Positions 1-7,863 of a DNA stretch of 34,639 nucleotides are shown here, in pieces. Source of the stretch: Microcaldota archaeon (GTDB lineage: Archaea > Micrarchaeota > Micrarchaeia > Micrarchaeales > CABMGC01); the NCBI GenBank assembly GCA_027345185.1, contig DAHWIK010000008.1, forward strand, positions 1 to 34,639. Reading direction: 5' to 3'. The first letter of the stretch is position 1. Each line of letters begins with the position of its first letter. Below the pieces are notes generated by a model. The model saw nothing but the letters and a program-made list of their open reading frames with translations. It was not told the DNA's origin and ran no database searches. Position numbers and translations under genes: made by a program.

Positions 1-167
1 TTTGTCTTTCCGTTCTGGTAGTGTGCAATCGACTTCTCAAGAATCTTGTTGTAGAACTGCTGCGCGAGGATCAGCCTTTCATCTATCTCTGCCTGCCTTG
101 TGGCATCAGGATAGATTCTGAATTTATAGGCCCTTGTCAGCTCCATGACCTTCATGTCGTTATACAT
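1..167 (-). CDS. tnpB: TnpB-like protein of an IS200/IS605-type element, N-terminal part
   Basis: Reading the minus strand from the ATG at 167 (or 155 or 146) gives 55 codons that run off the window edge. The segment ELTRAYKFRIYPDATRQ followed by LILAQQFYNKILEKS is the N-terminal helix-turn-helix signature of TnpB/OrfB. TnpB is an RNA-guided nuclease related to Cas12; its RuvC and zinc-ribbon parts would lie outside the window, as would any downstream omegaRNA. A hairpin typical of such element ends lies just upstream. The motif match is clear. Whether the gene is intact cannot be judged. Confidence 0.85.
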   Translation of the reverse strand, partial: MYNDMKVMELTRAYKFRIYPDATRQAEIDERLILAQQFYNKILEKSIAHYQNGKT

Positions 168-196
168 CTTTATACGCTTTTCTGCGGTTCGCTCTC

Positions 197-221
197 ATCC
201 CACCGCTAAAGCGTGTGGGAT
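197..221. repeat. Terminal hairpin of the tnpB element
   Basis: ATCCCAC at 197-203 pairs with GTGGGAT at 215-221, and CGCT pairs with AGCG inside it (one bulged T), leaving an AA loop. Short imperfect hairpins near the ends are characteristic of IS200/IS605 elements, which transpose as single strands. Its place about 30-55 bases before the tnpB start marks the element's left end; the exact boundary, probably between 222 and 260, is not visible. Confidence 0.6.
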
Positions 222-291
222 TTCCCGTTCACGATGTTAAAACCCACACAGTTGTTGCATACTATATGGAATTTGGAATTTTGAAGAAATC

Positions 292-300
292 ATTTAAATA
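292..300 (+). promoter_or_regulatory. TATA box for the gene at 333
   Basis: The sequence ATTTAAATA is a good archaeal TATA box. A start of transcription about 25 bases downstream would fall near 322, which supports the ATG at 333 over the one at 300 lying in the box itself. Confidence 0.5.
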
Positions 301-332
301 TGCCTGTTACGTTACTATATTGTTGGTTGGAC

Positions 333-902
333 ATGGCTTTAAAATCTGCTGAGAAAATGGGCGGCGTGCAGCACACATCGCTGAATAAGAGTGCAGTGGA
401 GTCTCTTGCTGTGGCTAGATTGCTGGAGATTCTTAAGGATACAGAGTATCTTGCACTGAACAGGAATATAGGGGAATTTGAAAAGGTTCCGGTAACTCCT
501 GAATTTCTTAAGGCCCTGGTAAAATACCCGTATGTTGGATTCGTGGTTGATGGCAATGTCGAAGAATGCCTCTATTCTATGGCTGAGGCTACATTAACGA
601 AATTTTTAAATAAGCTTAGGGATAACAAGCCTGAAGGATCCACTACTGAAAGGACCGCATTGGTATTCGATATATTTGACAGGTACGAAATGTGCATGAA
701 GGCTGATGCAAGGCTGCTTGAGAACAATAAATTTAATAAAGACTTTGTCAACTCAAACGCGTTCAGTGACGTCTGGAAGGACATACTAAGCGTTAGCCAG
801 ATAATAACAATGTCGTCTTTGAAAGACATGATTGCTTTCATGAAGGAGAACGGGGACCTTGACGACCAGGCAGTAAGAAGAGGTCTGCTACGTAGAAAGT
901 AG
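333..902 (+). CDS. Hypothetical protein, mostly helical
   Basis: A 189-residue protein from the ATG at 333. An in-frame ATG at 300 is rejected because it overlaps the TATA box. No family is recognised. The sequence is soluble-looking, charged and helix-prone, with no membrane segment or signal peptide and no obvious catalytic motif; the C terminus is basic (RRGLLRRK). It stands alone between the tnpB element and a convergent acetyltransferase gene. Base composition resembles the core genes, so it is more likely a lineage-specific cellular gene than part of the element. Confidence 0.7.
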   Translation: MALKSAEKMGGVQHTSLNKSAVESLAVARLLEILKDTEYLALNRNIGEFEKVPVTPEFLKALVKYPYVGFVVDGNVEECLYSMAEATLTKFLNKLRDNKPEGSTTERTALVFDIFDRYEMCMKADARLLENNKFNKDFVNSNAFSDVWKDILSVSQIITMSSLKDMIAFMKENGDLDDQAVRRGLLRRK

Positions 903-931
903 GTGCAGATTAGCGCAAGTTTAGTTGCAGG

Positions 932-1468
932 CTATTTCAATTGTAGATACATATACTCCATGTCTATGTATCTTCCGCCTCTTTTGACAAAATCCGGTCC
1001 TATGCCCCACTTCTTGAACCCGAATTTCCTGTATAGCCTCCTTGCTATCGAATTTATCGCCAAAAAATTCAGTTCTATTATCTCGAAATGGCTCTTGCAC
1101 TCCTTAAGTGAATCACGCACAAGCATCGTCCCGACACCTTTTCTCCTGAATTTACTACCCACCCTTATGCTTAAAACGCCAACATGGGACAGTTCCGAGT
1201 CAGGTATGTCCTTCTTGCGCACAAAACAATAGCCTATGACCTTGCCTTCGCATTCGGCGACCTTGAATACAGCGTTTCCGGAAGAATAGTCCTTGTACCT
1301 GCTCCTGAAGCGCTCAGACAGCTGCGACCCGGATAGCCTTTTTATGAATAGGTAATCCCCAAAGTTTGGATTTTTCTCTGAATCTTTCCTGTCGCTCGAT
1401 ATAAGATAGCTTACAAACTTTGAATCGCTTGGTTTTGCGTCTCTAATCTTTATTGAATTAAGGTACAA
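932..1468 (-). CDS. GNAT-family N-acetyltransferase
   Basis: A 178-residue GNAT domain protein. The acetyl-CoA pyrophosphate-binding motif A is visible as SIRVGSKFRRKGVGTMLV (R-x-x-G-x-G/A), followed by the usual C-terminal strand and helix with IARRLYRKFGFKK. GNAT enzymes move acetyl groups from acetyl-CoA to amines; the substrate (protein N terminus, small molecule or antibiotic) cannot be told. The start is a TTG at 1468; no ATG is available nearby. A TATA-like TTTAAATT around 1488-1495 suggests a nearly leaderless transcript. The gene converges on the hypothetical gene at 333. Confidence 0.85.
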   Translation of the reverse strand: MYLNSIKIRDAKPSDSKFVSYLISSDRKDSEKNPNFGDYLFIKRLSGSQLSERFRSRYKDYSSGNAVFKVAECEGKVIGYCFVRKKDIPDSELSHVGVLSIRVGSKFRRKGVGTMLVRDSLKECKSHFEIIELNFLAINSIARRLYRKFGFKKWGIGPDFVKRGGRYIDMEYMYLQLK

Positions 1469-1603
1469 AACACCACTTAAAAAGCTTAATTTAAATTAAA
1501 AGGCATATTTTATAAGCCTATCTAACCAATAGGTAAATTGAAGGTATTAAACTAGGTGAAACTATGTCTGATGGAGGAGGCTAATCAAAATATTTTATTG
1601 GAA

Positions 1604-1651
1604 AATATAGCAGATCTAGAAAGCAATACAACACATTGTCGAGTAAGAAGT
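1604..1651. repeat. 48-bp repeat, copy A (IS110-associated)
   Basis: This 48-base segment matches 34426-34473 at 46 of 48 positions in the same orientation. The second copy lies in the leader of an IS110-family recombinase gene. Here no recombinase follows: the repeat abuts the stop codon of the Lrp-like gene (1658). It is best explained as a solitary end or remnant of the same element. The rest of the 1469-1657 gap holds only A/T-rich sequence and the acetyltransferase promoter. Confidence 0.7.
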
Positions 1652-1657
1652 GTAGTA

Positions 1658-2755
1658 TTATAATCCTGTCTTGCTATAATCTACTTTTTCTGTTTTTATT
1701 TCGTCTAAATTCTTTTGCTGAACAGTATATGTATTATCAAATCTTCTGTAACACAAATTGCCAATTAATGTTTTTGTTAATATTGCAGTTTTTATTTCTA
1801 CTCCGCGGATTTTGGATAGTTCTTTTGTAATTATATCTATATCATTTTCAATTACTGGATATAAAGATACTATAGTAAAAGGCATCCATATATCTCCTAC
1901 TAACACGTATCTATTAAGTGGTTTGTTGGTATTTTTTATTATATTTTTAGCCATTAGTTTACTGGATTTTTGGAATTTCTTATAGTTAGTTATTTTCATG
2001 AATAAAACTGCAACATACTTTGCTTCTGATTTTTTCATGTTTATAGTTATGCGTTTAAGTATGCCTTTCTGAAGCAGCTTGTAGTAGGAATACTGGGATC
2101 TGCCCTTGTCAAAGCCATATTTCTTGTCGATTTCTGAAAAGTCAATGTTGCCATTATCGTTAAGTTCCTTAAGCACGGTAAATTCCCTTGCCATGACTTG
2201 CTGCTGCTTTTCTGTTGACCTGTTGAACGGCTCTGACTCTTTCTGCTTCATTCTGTCCTTGAATGTAGCTATGAACTCTGATCTTAGTGGAATGAAGCCA
2301 TAGGTGTCATAGAACGGCGTTATGTACCATTCTGCAGGATAGTCGAACAGCACGGTGTCCCTCATCAATTTTCTTCTTATCTCATTTATGTCGGATTCGC
2401 TCTCTGCGTACATTGAGAGCATTAGGTGGTAATCTCCGCCGCTTAGCACAAATGCTGCCTGTATCTTGGGCTCATACTTGAATGCGTCGCTGAGTTCATC
2501 ATTTATTGGTATCTTGCCCATGAACTTGATCAGTACCAGGAAACTAAGGTACCCGAGTTTCTTTACATCTATTTCTGCTATGTATTTTATGTGGTATTTT
2601 TCCTCTAGCTGCTTGATTCTTCTGTATGTCGGGTGCTTTGTAAGGCCTATTCTGTCCTTGATGAAGCTGAGCGGAGCCCTCCCGTTCATGCTTAGGATAG
2701 TGAGTATCTTGTTCTCTATCTCTTTGTCTCTTATTTCCAGCCTTTTCTTTGGCAT
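1658..2755 (-). CDS. Lrp/AsnC-like regulator with two HTH-RAM units
   Basis: A 365-residue protein from the ATG at 2755 (MPKKRLEIRDKEIENKIL). The reading frame stays open upstream to 2986, but that part is A/T-rich intergenic sequence. Residues 1-60 form an Lrp-type winged helix (ENKILTILSMNGRAPLSFI, then PTYRRIKQLEEKY); residues about 70-150 resemble the RAM/ACT-like effector domain. From about residue 190 the layout seems to repeat with a second helix-turn-helix and a second, more diverged RAM-like part. The usual family length is about 150, so this is a duplicated form. It is divergent from a stand-alone RAM-like gene at 2964, and a long inverted repeat lies between them. The 3' third is more A/T-rich than the rest. 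Confidence 0.7.
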   Translation of the reverse strand: MPKKRLEIRDKEIENKILTILSMNGRAPLSFIKDRIGLTKHPTYRRIKQLEEKYHIKYIAEIDVKKLGYLSFLVLIKFMGKIPINDELSDAFKYEPKIQAAFVLSGGDYHLMLSMYAESESDINEIRRKLMRDTVLFDYPAEWYITPFYDTYGFIPLRSEFIATFKDRMKQKESEPFNRSTEKQQQVMAREFTVLKELNDNGNIDFSEIDKKYGFDKGRSQYSYYKLLQKGILKRITINMKKSEAKYVAVLFMKITNYKKFQKSSKLMAKNIIKNTNKPLNRYVLVGDIWMPFTIVSLYPVIENDIDIITKELSKIRGVEIKTAILTKTLIGNLCYRRFDNTYTVQQKNLDEIKTEKVDYSKTGL

Positions 2756-2876
2756 ACTTAATCGTATATTTGGAACAAACATTAAAATATATGCGGTTAA
2801 TTGGCATGTATTCGTAGTTATATGCGGATGTATATCAATTATATATAAATAGAAGTTATGCCATAATGTACTACGG

Positions 2877-2939
2877 GTATGTGCAAAGTTTATTGGTCTA
2901 CGTACACCTATCCCCATTTTTGTACGTAGGCCCACATGC
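2877..2939. promoter_or_regulatory. Large inverted repeat between divergent regulators
   Basis: GGTCTACGTACA at 2895-2906 pairs with TGTACGTAGGCC at 2921-2932 (12 pairs, one T-G). An outer arm, GTATGTG at 2877-2883, pairs with CACATGC at 2933-2939 (one wobble). The inner loop is 14 bases and the left side has an 11-base bulge. It sits just before the gene at 2964, in the 200-base divergent region. It could be an operator for the neighbouring Lrp-like proteins or a structured leader RNA. Confidence 0.55.
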
Positions 2940-2963
2940 TTCTTTTTTATGATTGGTGAGGGT

Positions 2964-3221
2964 ATGCAGAGGATTGTAAAAAACACTAGAAGGGATAGCC
3001 TCTTTTTCGTAATGCCTGGAAAGGGAAGCGACGTTCACAGGAGCGCCAAGAGGCTGATAGGAGTGAGAAAGATTCGTGAAGTGCTGATAACCGAAGGGAG
3101 CTATGGCTTTGTAGTAAGGGCTGACCCCAGTGTTGAGCAGCAGTGTCTTAGCAGGGAGATATCACGGATAGTTGGCGGGAGCTCCAGGATGGCAATGTGC
3201 CATTATCAGTATAGGAAATAG
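2964..3221 (+). CDS. Small stand-alone RAM (Lrp effector)-like protein
   Basis: An 85-residue protein. The segment REVLITEGSYGFVVRAD, followed by a helix and a closing strand near the C terminus, has the rhythm of the Lrp/AsnC effector-binding (RAM) domain, without a DNA-binding part. Such stand-alone domains can co-assemble with full-length regulators. The start is uncertain: ATG 2964 has GGTGAGG just upstream (2955-2961) but closely spaced, and an in-frame ATG at 2949 would add five residues. It is the first gene of the row leading to the HerA-like ATPase, 12 bases before the next gene. Confidence 0.6.
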   Translation: MQRIVKNTRRDSLFFVMPGKGSDVHRSAKRLIGVRKIREVLITEGSYGFVVRADPSVEQQCLSREISRIVGGSSRMAMCHYQYRK

Positions 3222-3233
3222 GCTTCTTGGGAG

Positions 3234-3431
3234 ATGCAGATCTTACTTGGCATTGTAGAACAGAGCATAGCCCTTCTTGGCCTCATAATAAGCGTATTGA
3301 TAGACGGATATCTGGTTGCAGGATACCTTCATGGGAAGCCCCACCAGATTGATTTTGAGAGGATTATAAGGCCGGTATCGATATTCTTCGTGGCGCTGCT
3401 TGTTTGCAAGGTGGTTATCTGGATTACCTAG
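3234..3431 (+). CDS. Tiny membrane protein, two predicted TM helices
   Basis: A 65-residue protein with hydrophobic stretches at about residues 4-30 (IALLGLIISVLIDGYLVAGY) and 48-64 (VSIFFVALLVCKVVIWI), separated by a short polar loop with charged residues. No family is recognised. It starts 12 bases after the preceding stop, so it is probably co-transcribed with it and with the HerA-like ATPase gene. A small membrane partner or anchor for that ATPase is an inference from context only. Confidence 0.6.
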   Translation: MQILLGIVEQSIALLGLIISVLIDGYLVAGYLHGKPHQIDFERIIRPVSIFFVALLVCKVVIWIT

Positions 3432-3466
3432 ACAGAATACTGGATTATGGGCATTCAAGCAGGTTT

Positions 3467-3685
3467 ATGGCTAGCGAGTTCCTGGTTTCTAATCTTGCAT
3501 TTTCATCAATAATAGGATTATATCTGGCGGGCTTGCAGACCAAGTTGCTGGAATTTGCTTGCTTTATTATGGTTCTGGTATTTTCTATGTTGATGATAAA
3601 GGCTAGGTCCAGAATACCTGAGGTCAGGCATCAGATGGTCCTTACCCTTCTTAATTTTTCAATAGCCTTGGCATTGGTTCTGTGA
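3467..3685 (+). CDS. Small membrane protein next to the HerA-like ATPase
   Basis: A 72-residue protein from the ATG at 3467; the frame is open back to a TTG at 3404 that would overlap the previous gene. Two or three hydrophobic segments are visible (about residues 6-22, 26-43 and 57-72), with a basic patch (KARSRIPEVRHQ) between the last two. It ends 12 bases before the ATPase gene. The function is unknown; the size and position resemble small membrane subunits of secretion or conjugation systems, but no sequence signature proves that. Confidence 0.55.
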   Translation: MASEFLVSNLAFSSIIGLYLAGLQTKLLEFACFIMVLVFSMLMIKARSRIPEVRHQMVLTLLNFSIALALVL

Positions 3686-3697
3686 CGGTGTGCTTGC

Positions 3698-5896
3698 ATG
3701 GAAGAATTATCGGAGTTTGACATAGCTTCAGTGGCTTACGACCTAAATAGAAAACTTTTTCTCGATTATCTGCTTGGAAAGCAGTTCATGCTCCGTCATG
3801 ATTTATCCGGCAGTACCTCCATCATAACATCTGATGGGAGCATACGAGGGATAAATGGGTCAGGGGTGGGATTAAATGTGGAGTTGAGGCAGGGAATTGC
3901 TGGTGCAGACTCGGAATTTTTGTGCATTCCTATAGCTACATTTGCGCCGAGGGAGCAGAAAGGCCCGATAACCTATCCCCTTGATGCATTGTATAAGGTG
4001 TTTGCAGGCCTTGAAACAGATATCTTTACATCGTTCTGCCCTGCCAGCGTGGAAGAGATAACGAAGCTTAAGCATGATGCAGAGGACAGGATAAGCAAGA
4101 TAGAGGTAAGGCTCTCACATGGACTAAATTACAAGGATATAGGCCGGAATACATCAACTGCAACAGACTCATACTACCAGTCGTATGAGAAGAAGCTTCT
4201 AGGGATGGTGCTTGAGAACATAAACGAGATATTGATCTCGAAATGCTCTTCGTATAAGGTTATCTTCTTCGTAAAGAGTTCGGATAAGGCAGATGGAATA
4301 GTAAAATATCTCAAATCAAATTCGGTAGTGCTGAGCCAGGAGCATTTCAGGTCAAAGAATATGTTGGACTTATATAACCATGCAAAAAAGATGGATGCGG
4401 TGCCGCTTTCCTATGCCAATGCCGCCCAGGCAATAGGACTGTCAAGCAGGGTTACGCACTTGACAAGGGTGCGAACAGGAGAGGCCTCTGGCAATGGCGA
4501 CATAAATATAGGAAATTATCTGGATTCGGGGATAAATGAGACTAATGAGCAGGTTTCAATTAGCAGTTCTGCATTGAATCTGGGCACGTTGATAACTGGC
4601 CTGCCCGGCACTGGAAAGACAAGGCTGACACAAAGTCTAATAGAACAGGTTTTCAGGCTTGATTCAAAAGTAGCCATAATATCCCCGACAGGAGAATGGA
4701 ATGGATTCGGAAGCAAGAACTCCATTACTGTGCTGAACTTAGGCAGGGCAGACAACAGAATAAATTTCTTTAAATGCGAGGTGCCAAATTCAAGAAAATT
4801 CTATGAGAATCTTGCAATGCTTGTTGCCGTAGGATGCAACTCCGGTCCATATAAGAATTCAGTCGAAAAGTGCCTTATCGCGGCATTTTCAAAAGCATAC
4901 TCTAAGACCAGCAACCCAGATCCGCAATTGGTCTATGAGGAGATAGAAGAAGCCATAATAGAACAGCATGGCAAACGCACCTCGACTTCTGTCAAATATA
5001 CCAAGCATGGTGAAAATGCCAGGGCTGCGCTTGAAAGCTTAAGGCAGTTGCTTATGATGCCGCAATTCGCTTATGGTGAAGGAATCAGCTTCAGGGATAT
5101 TGTTGCAAAAGGGGTGATATTTGACCTGTCTGAGATAAGCAATAACGCAAAACCCCTAATCTATGCAATGATATTGAACCAGCTATATAACATATGCGAC
5201 CAGTTTGACCTTGATGGGGACAATGAGGTACGCCTGACACTCTGTTTGGAGGAGGCGCAGTTGATATTCAATGCAGAAGATGAATCAGGAGCTACATTGG
5301 ATCTCAAGGAAAGAATACAGAACTTCAGGAAAACCGGGGTTGGACTTGTGCTAATAACACACAATATCAATGACATAAGCCCTGAGATAAGGAGGCTCTG
5401 CCAGAACAAGTTTTATTTCAGGCAGAGCGCAGACGTGGCCAGGTATGCTGCAAATGACCTGGTATTTGATGAGCTAGAATATAGTAAAGTAATAATGATA
5501 TTGAAGACATTGGGGCAGAGGGAATGCGCGGTAAATGCTATAACAGTTAAGGACGGCAGAAAAACGGTCTCTAACTCTATTTTCTCAAAAGTTAGTGATT
5601 ATGCATGCCCTGAATTAGGGATTGGTGTTGAAAATACATGCATAAAACCAAGAAAAACAACGATAAAGATAGTTTATAGTAAAGATGCCGAACAAAGATT
5701 AAGATATACGATTTATTATCTTGGGGAAAGAATTACGCACGGAACTACAAATGGAACCGAGATAACAGAGGAGGGTCTGCTTGAGGATAGATTTTACAAG
5801 TTGGTGGCAATCGGGGCAAGAAAGAGGGACAACAGAGAATTTGAGATAGTTGGAGGTTCTGAAAATACGATAACATTGCAGGAAACTACGAATTGA
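3698..5896 (+). CDS. HerA/VirB4-like P-loop ATPase
   Basis: A 732-residue protein. Residues 1-290 are an unrecognised N-terminal region. Walker A is GLPGTGKT at 301-308. A hydrophobic strand ending in LCLEEAQLIF near 511-520 is Walker B with paired glutamates. The segment FRKTGVGLVLITHN matches the next conserved strand of the HerA/FtsK superfamily, which drives DNA or protein translocation as hexameric rings. A beta-rich tail of about 90 residues follows. Canonical HerA sits beside NurA, Mre11 and Rad50, none of which is here. The row with two tiny membrane proteins fits a membrane-linked translocation ATPase (VirB4/TraC-like) better than repair, but that is inference. GGTG at 3687-3690 is a plausible ribosome binding site. 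Confidence 0.75.
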   Translation: MEELSEFDIASVAYDLNRKLFLDYLLGKQFMLRHDLSGSTSIITSDGSIRGINGSGVGLNVELRQGIAGADSEFLCIPIATFAPREQKGPITYPLDALYKVFAGLETDIFTSFCPASVEEITKLKHDAEDRISKIEVRLSHGLNYKDIGRNTSTATDSYYQSYEKKLLGMVLENINEILISKCSSYKVIFFVKSSDKADGIVKYLKSNSVVLSQEHFRSKNMLDLYNHAKKMDAVPLSYANAAQAIGLSSRVTHLTRVRTGEASGNGDINIGNYLDSGINETNEQVSISSSALNLGTLITGLPGTGKTRLTQSLIEQVFRLDSKVAIISPTGEWNGFGSKNSITVLNLGRADNRINFFKCEVPNSRKFYENLAMLVAVGCNSGPYKNSVEKCLIAAFSKAYSKTSNPDPQLVYEEIEEAIIEQHGKRTSTSVKYTKHGENARAALESLRQLLMMPQFAYGEGISFRDIVAKGVIFDLSEISNNAKPLIYAMILNQLYNICDQFDLDGDNEVRLTLCLEEAQLIFNAEDESGATLDLKERIQNFRKTGVGLVLITHNINDISPEIRRLCQNKFYFRQSADVARYAANDLVFDELEYSKVIMILKTLGQRECAVNAITVKDGRKTVSNSIFSKVSDYACPELGIGVENTCIKPRKTTIKIVYSKDAEQRLRYTIYYLGERITHGTTNGTEITEEGLLEDRFYKLVAIGARKRDNREFEIVGGSENTITLQETTN

Positions 5897-5905
5897 CAGG
5901 AAAAG

Positions 5906-5914
5906 TATAAATAT
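5906..5914 (+). promoter_or_regulatory. TATA box of the vapBC pair
   Basis: TATAAATAT preceded by a purine-rich stretch (AAAAG). Transcription would start near 5933-5937, giving a leader of only about ten bases before the ATG at 5944. Confidence 0.55.
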
Positions 5915-5943
5915 GTATATAGACTATATGTAGATTGGATACA

Positions 5944-6162
5944 ATGAAGACTATAATGATAAGTGACGATACGTACGAAAAGCTTTCGTCAATAAAGGGC
6001 AAGAGAAGTTTTACAATGCTGCTTTCAGACTTAGTGAATAGCCTGAAGCAAAAAAAGAACGAGGACATAATGAAATTCGCAGGAATAATGAATGCGTCCG
6101 AGGCTAAAGAGGTAGAAAAGATAGCAAAGAGGATAAGGCAGAATGCGAAGGCGGGGATATGA
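5944..6162 (+). CDS. vapB: VapB-type antitoxin (UPF0330/DUF217 family)
   Basis: A 72-residue protein. MKTIMISDDTYEKLSSIKG followed by KRSFTMLLSDLVNSLK is the hallmark N-terminal ribbon-helix-helix-like region of the archaeal DUF217 antitoxins; the C-terminal part would wrap and block the toxin. The upstream in-frame TTG at 5935 is rejected because it lies at the expected transcription start. The gene overlaps the toxin gene by four bases (ATGA), the usual arrangement for coupled translation. Antitoxins of this type normally repress their own promoter. Confidence 0.88.
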   Translation: MKTIMISDDTYEKLSSIKGKRSFTMLLSDLVNSLKQKKNEDIMKFAGIMNASEAKEVEKIAKRIRQNAKAGI

Positions 6163-6560
6163 AGTTGTTTTTAGATTCTTCGGCAATAATCGAGTTTCTG
6201 AAGGGGAACGATAAGGCAAGCGATGCAATAGCTGCAGCAGACGAACTGTATACTAGTTCAATATGCGCATATGAAGTTTTGGTAGGAGAAAAATTTGTAG
6301 AGTTGAAGGGAATGCGTTCTGCCTATCAGGCCACGCTCAAATTTTTTGATTCTGTTTTAACCTTGCAATTTACTTATGCTGACTCGGTAGGAGCCTCTAA
6401 AATAGCTGCTGAATTGATGTTGAGCGGGAAGAAAGTGAATGATTTTGATGTGCTTTTGGCTTCACAGGCGCTTGCTAATGGTGCAACCATATTGACAAAG
6501 GATTCCAGGCATTTTGAAGTGATAAAGGATAGTACAGGCCTGTCAGTAGAAGCACTATGA
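6159..6560 (+). CDS. vapC: VapC toxin, PIN-domain ribonuclease
   Basis: A 133-residue PIN domain with the acidic metal-binding set in place: D6 (FLDSSA), E39 (CAYEVLVGE), D95/D97 (NDFDVLLAS) and D115 (TKDSRHF). VapC toxins cut specific RNAs, often tRNA or the rRNA sarcin-ricin loop, when not held by VapB. The overlap with vapB and the complete active site indicate a functional pair. It ends four bases before the convergent nreA stop. Confidence 0.92.
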   Translation: MKLFLDSSAIIEFLKGNDKASDAIAAADELYTSSICAYEVLVGEKFVELKGMRSAYQATLKFFDSVLTLQFTYADSVGASKIAAELMLSGKKVNDFDVLLASQALANGATILTKDSRHFEVIKDSTGLSVEAL

Positions 6561-6564
6561 ATTA

Positions 6565-7770
6565 TTAGGCCAGTCTCTTCTGCTTGAGCGATAAAGTCAG
6601 CAGCGTGCTGTTCTTTATCCACGTATTGACGGGTATGTCCATCCTTGTGCTTACGAAGGCGAATAGCTCCTCGAATCCGTGAAGCTCTATTGGTTTTCCA
6701 CGCAATGCCTCCCTTACGTGCTCCCTGACGTTCCACACTCCAACAGGCATTATATATCCAGGGTGGGCTTCCCTTAGTATCACAACCTTTCCCTGCCTCT
6801 TCAGCTTGTCGAGCAGCTCAGATGACGCCAATCTTGCGGCATAGTAGCACCCGCCTATCTCGGCGTACTTGCTCCTTCCCTTGAAGGGCTCATACGAAGA
6901 GGATATCTCTATGTTAGGGCTGTCCTTGTTCCATGTGGTGTTGGGATACCATGCCTCAACCAGCTCATACTCCCACGCCCCAGGTATGACTATCACAAGC
7001 CACCTGTTGTCAAGCGCTATGAGCTGGTAGACCTGTATTGTGTCCAGGCTATCATATTCCTTCACTGATTTAAGCTTGTACTTTGAAAGGGTGTCGTCCA
7101 CTGCAGTTATGCTCCATCGCGTAGGGACGAATCTCCTGTTCTTCCCGTATCCGAGTATGCCTCCTGCAAGTGACTTCTGTATCTTTGAGACCGGAACATC
7201 CTTCTCGTAAAGCTCTATTATCGCCTTGGTTGCGCTCAGGTCGGTGTCAAAATAGGCGCTCTCGACCTTAGGATTCGCCCTGCTGTTGTCTATCTTCATG
7301 TCTTTCATGCCTGCGCTAGGCCCGTATGGCTGGCTGTTCTCATCAAAGTGCATGCTCAGCGTGGGCTTGTGCTTGAGCACCTCCTCCACACTGCTGTACT
7401 TGTCGGCCATTGCAAGCTCTGCAATCATCTCCTCTATCCTGCCGTTGTCTGCGTTGTGTATGTTGGTCCTGTACATGCCCCTGATGAGGTTTGACCGGTA
7501 CTGGACTATCTCCTCTATGCTCTTTCCCACCCACATCTCAGGGCTTGCCATTATGCTCGTGTCCCCGATGGTCGGTGGGACGAGCGGGCCGATGTAGACG
7601 TTTGGGTATCCGAACCTTCCAACGAATATGTCGGGAGGAGAAGATCCATAGACCTCCGTGCCGCTCACCTTTTCAAGCGTCTGGAACTTGTAGTAGTACT
7701 TCATGAAGTCAGGGTTCTTCATGTTGCGGTAGACCGCGCCTGTCCTGACCACCTGCATCTCTTCCTGCAT
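6565..7770 (-). CDS. nreA: NreA-like archaeal DNA repair protein, reduced form
   Basis: About 400 residues matching the archaeal Nre family (DUF650/DUF651), recognised from SSPPDIFVGRFGYPNVYIGP near the N terminus and HPGYIMPVGVWNVREHVREA near the C terminus. NreA helps repair DNA damage and in other archaea binds PCNA. Two usual parts are missing: the N-terminal cysteine zinc-finger stretch, and the C-terminal PCNA-binding motif (here the protein ends SLKQKRLA). The start at 7770 (ATG) follows a GTG at 7773; a TATA box near 7785-7792 would also suit the ATG at 7758 as a leaderless start. Confidence 0.82.
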   Translation of the reverse strand: MQEEMQVVRTGAVYRNMKNPDFMKYYYKFQTLEKVSGTEVYGSSPPDIFVGRFGYPNVYIGPLVPPTIGDTSIMASPEMWVGKSIEEIVQYRSNLIRGMYRTNIHNADNGRIEEMIAELAMADKYSSVEEVLKHKPTLSMHFDENSQPYGPSAGMKDMKIDNSRANPKVESAYFDTDLSATKAIIELYEKDVPVSKIQKSLAGGILGYGKNRRFVPTRWSITAVDDTLSKYKLKSVKEYDSLDTIQVYQLIALDNRWLVIVIPGAWEYELVEAWYPNTTWNKDSPNIEISSSYEPFKGRSKYAEIGGCYYAARLASSELLDKLKRQGKVVILREAHPGYIMPVGVWNVREHVREALRGKPIELHGFEELFAFVSTRMDIPVNTWIKNSTLLTLSLKQKRLA

Positions 7771-7863
7771 CACGACACCTAGAAATATATATCCAAAAGA
7801 AAGTTTATTTACTGTGATTGCATCGCCATTAAACCTAGGTATAAACTTGTCAAAAAGGACGGG

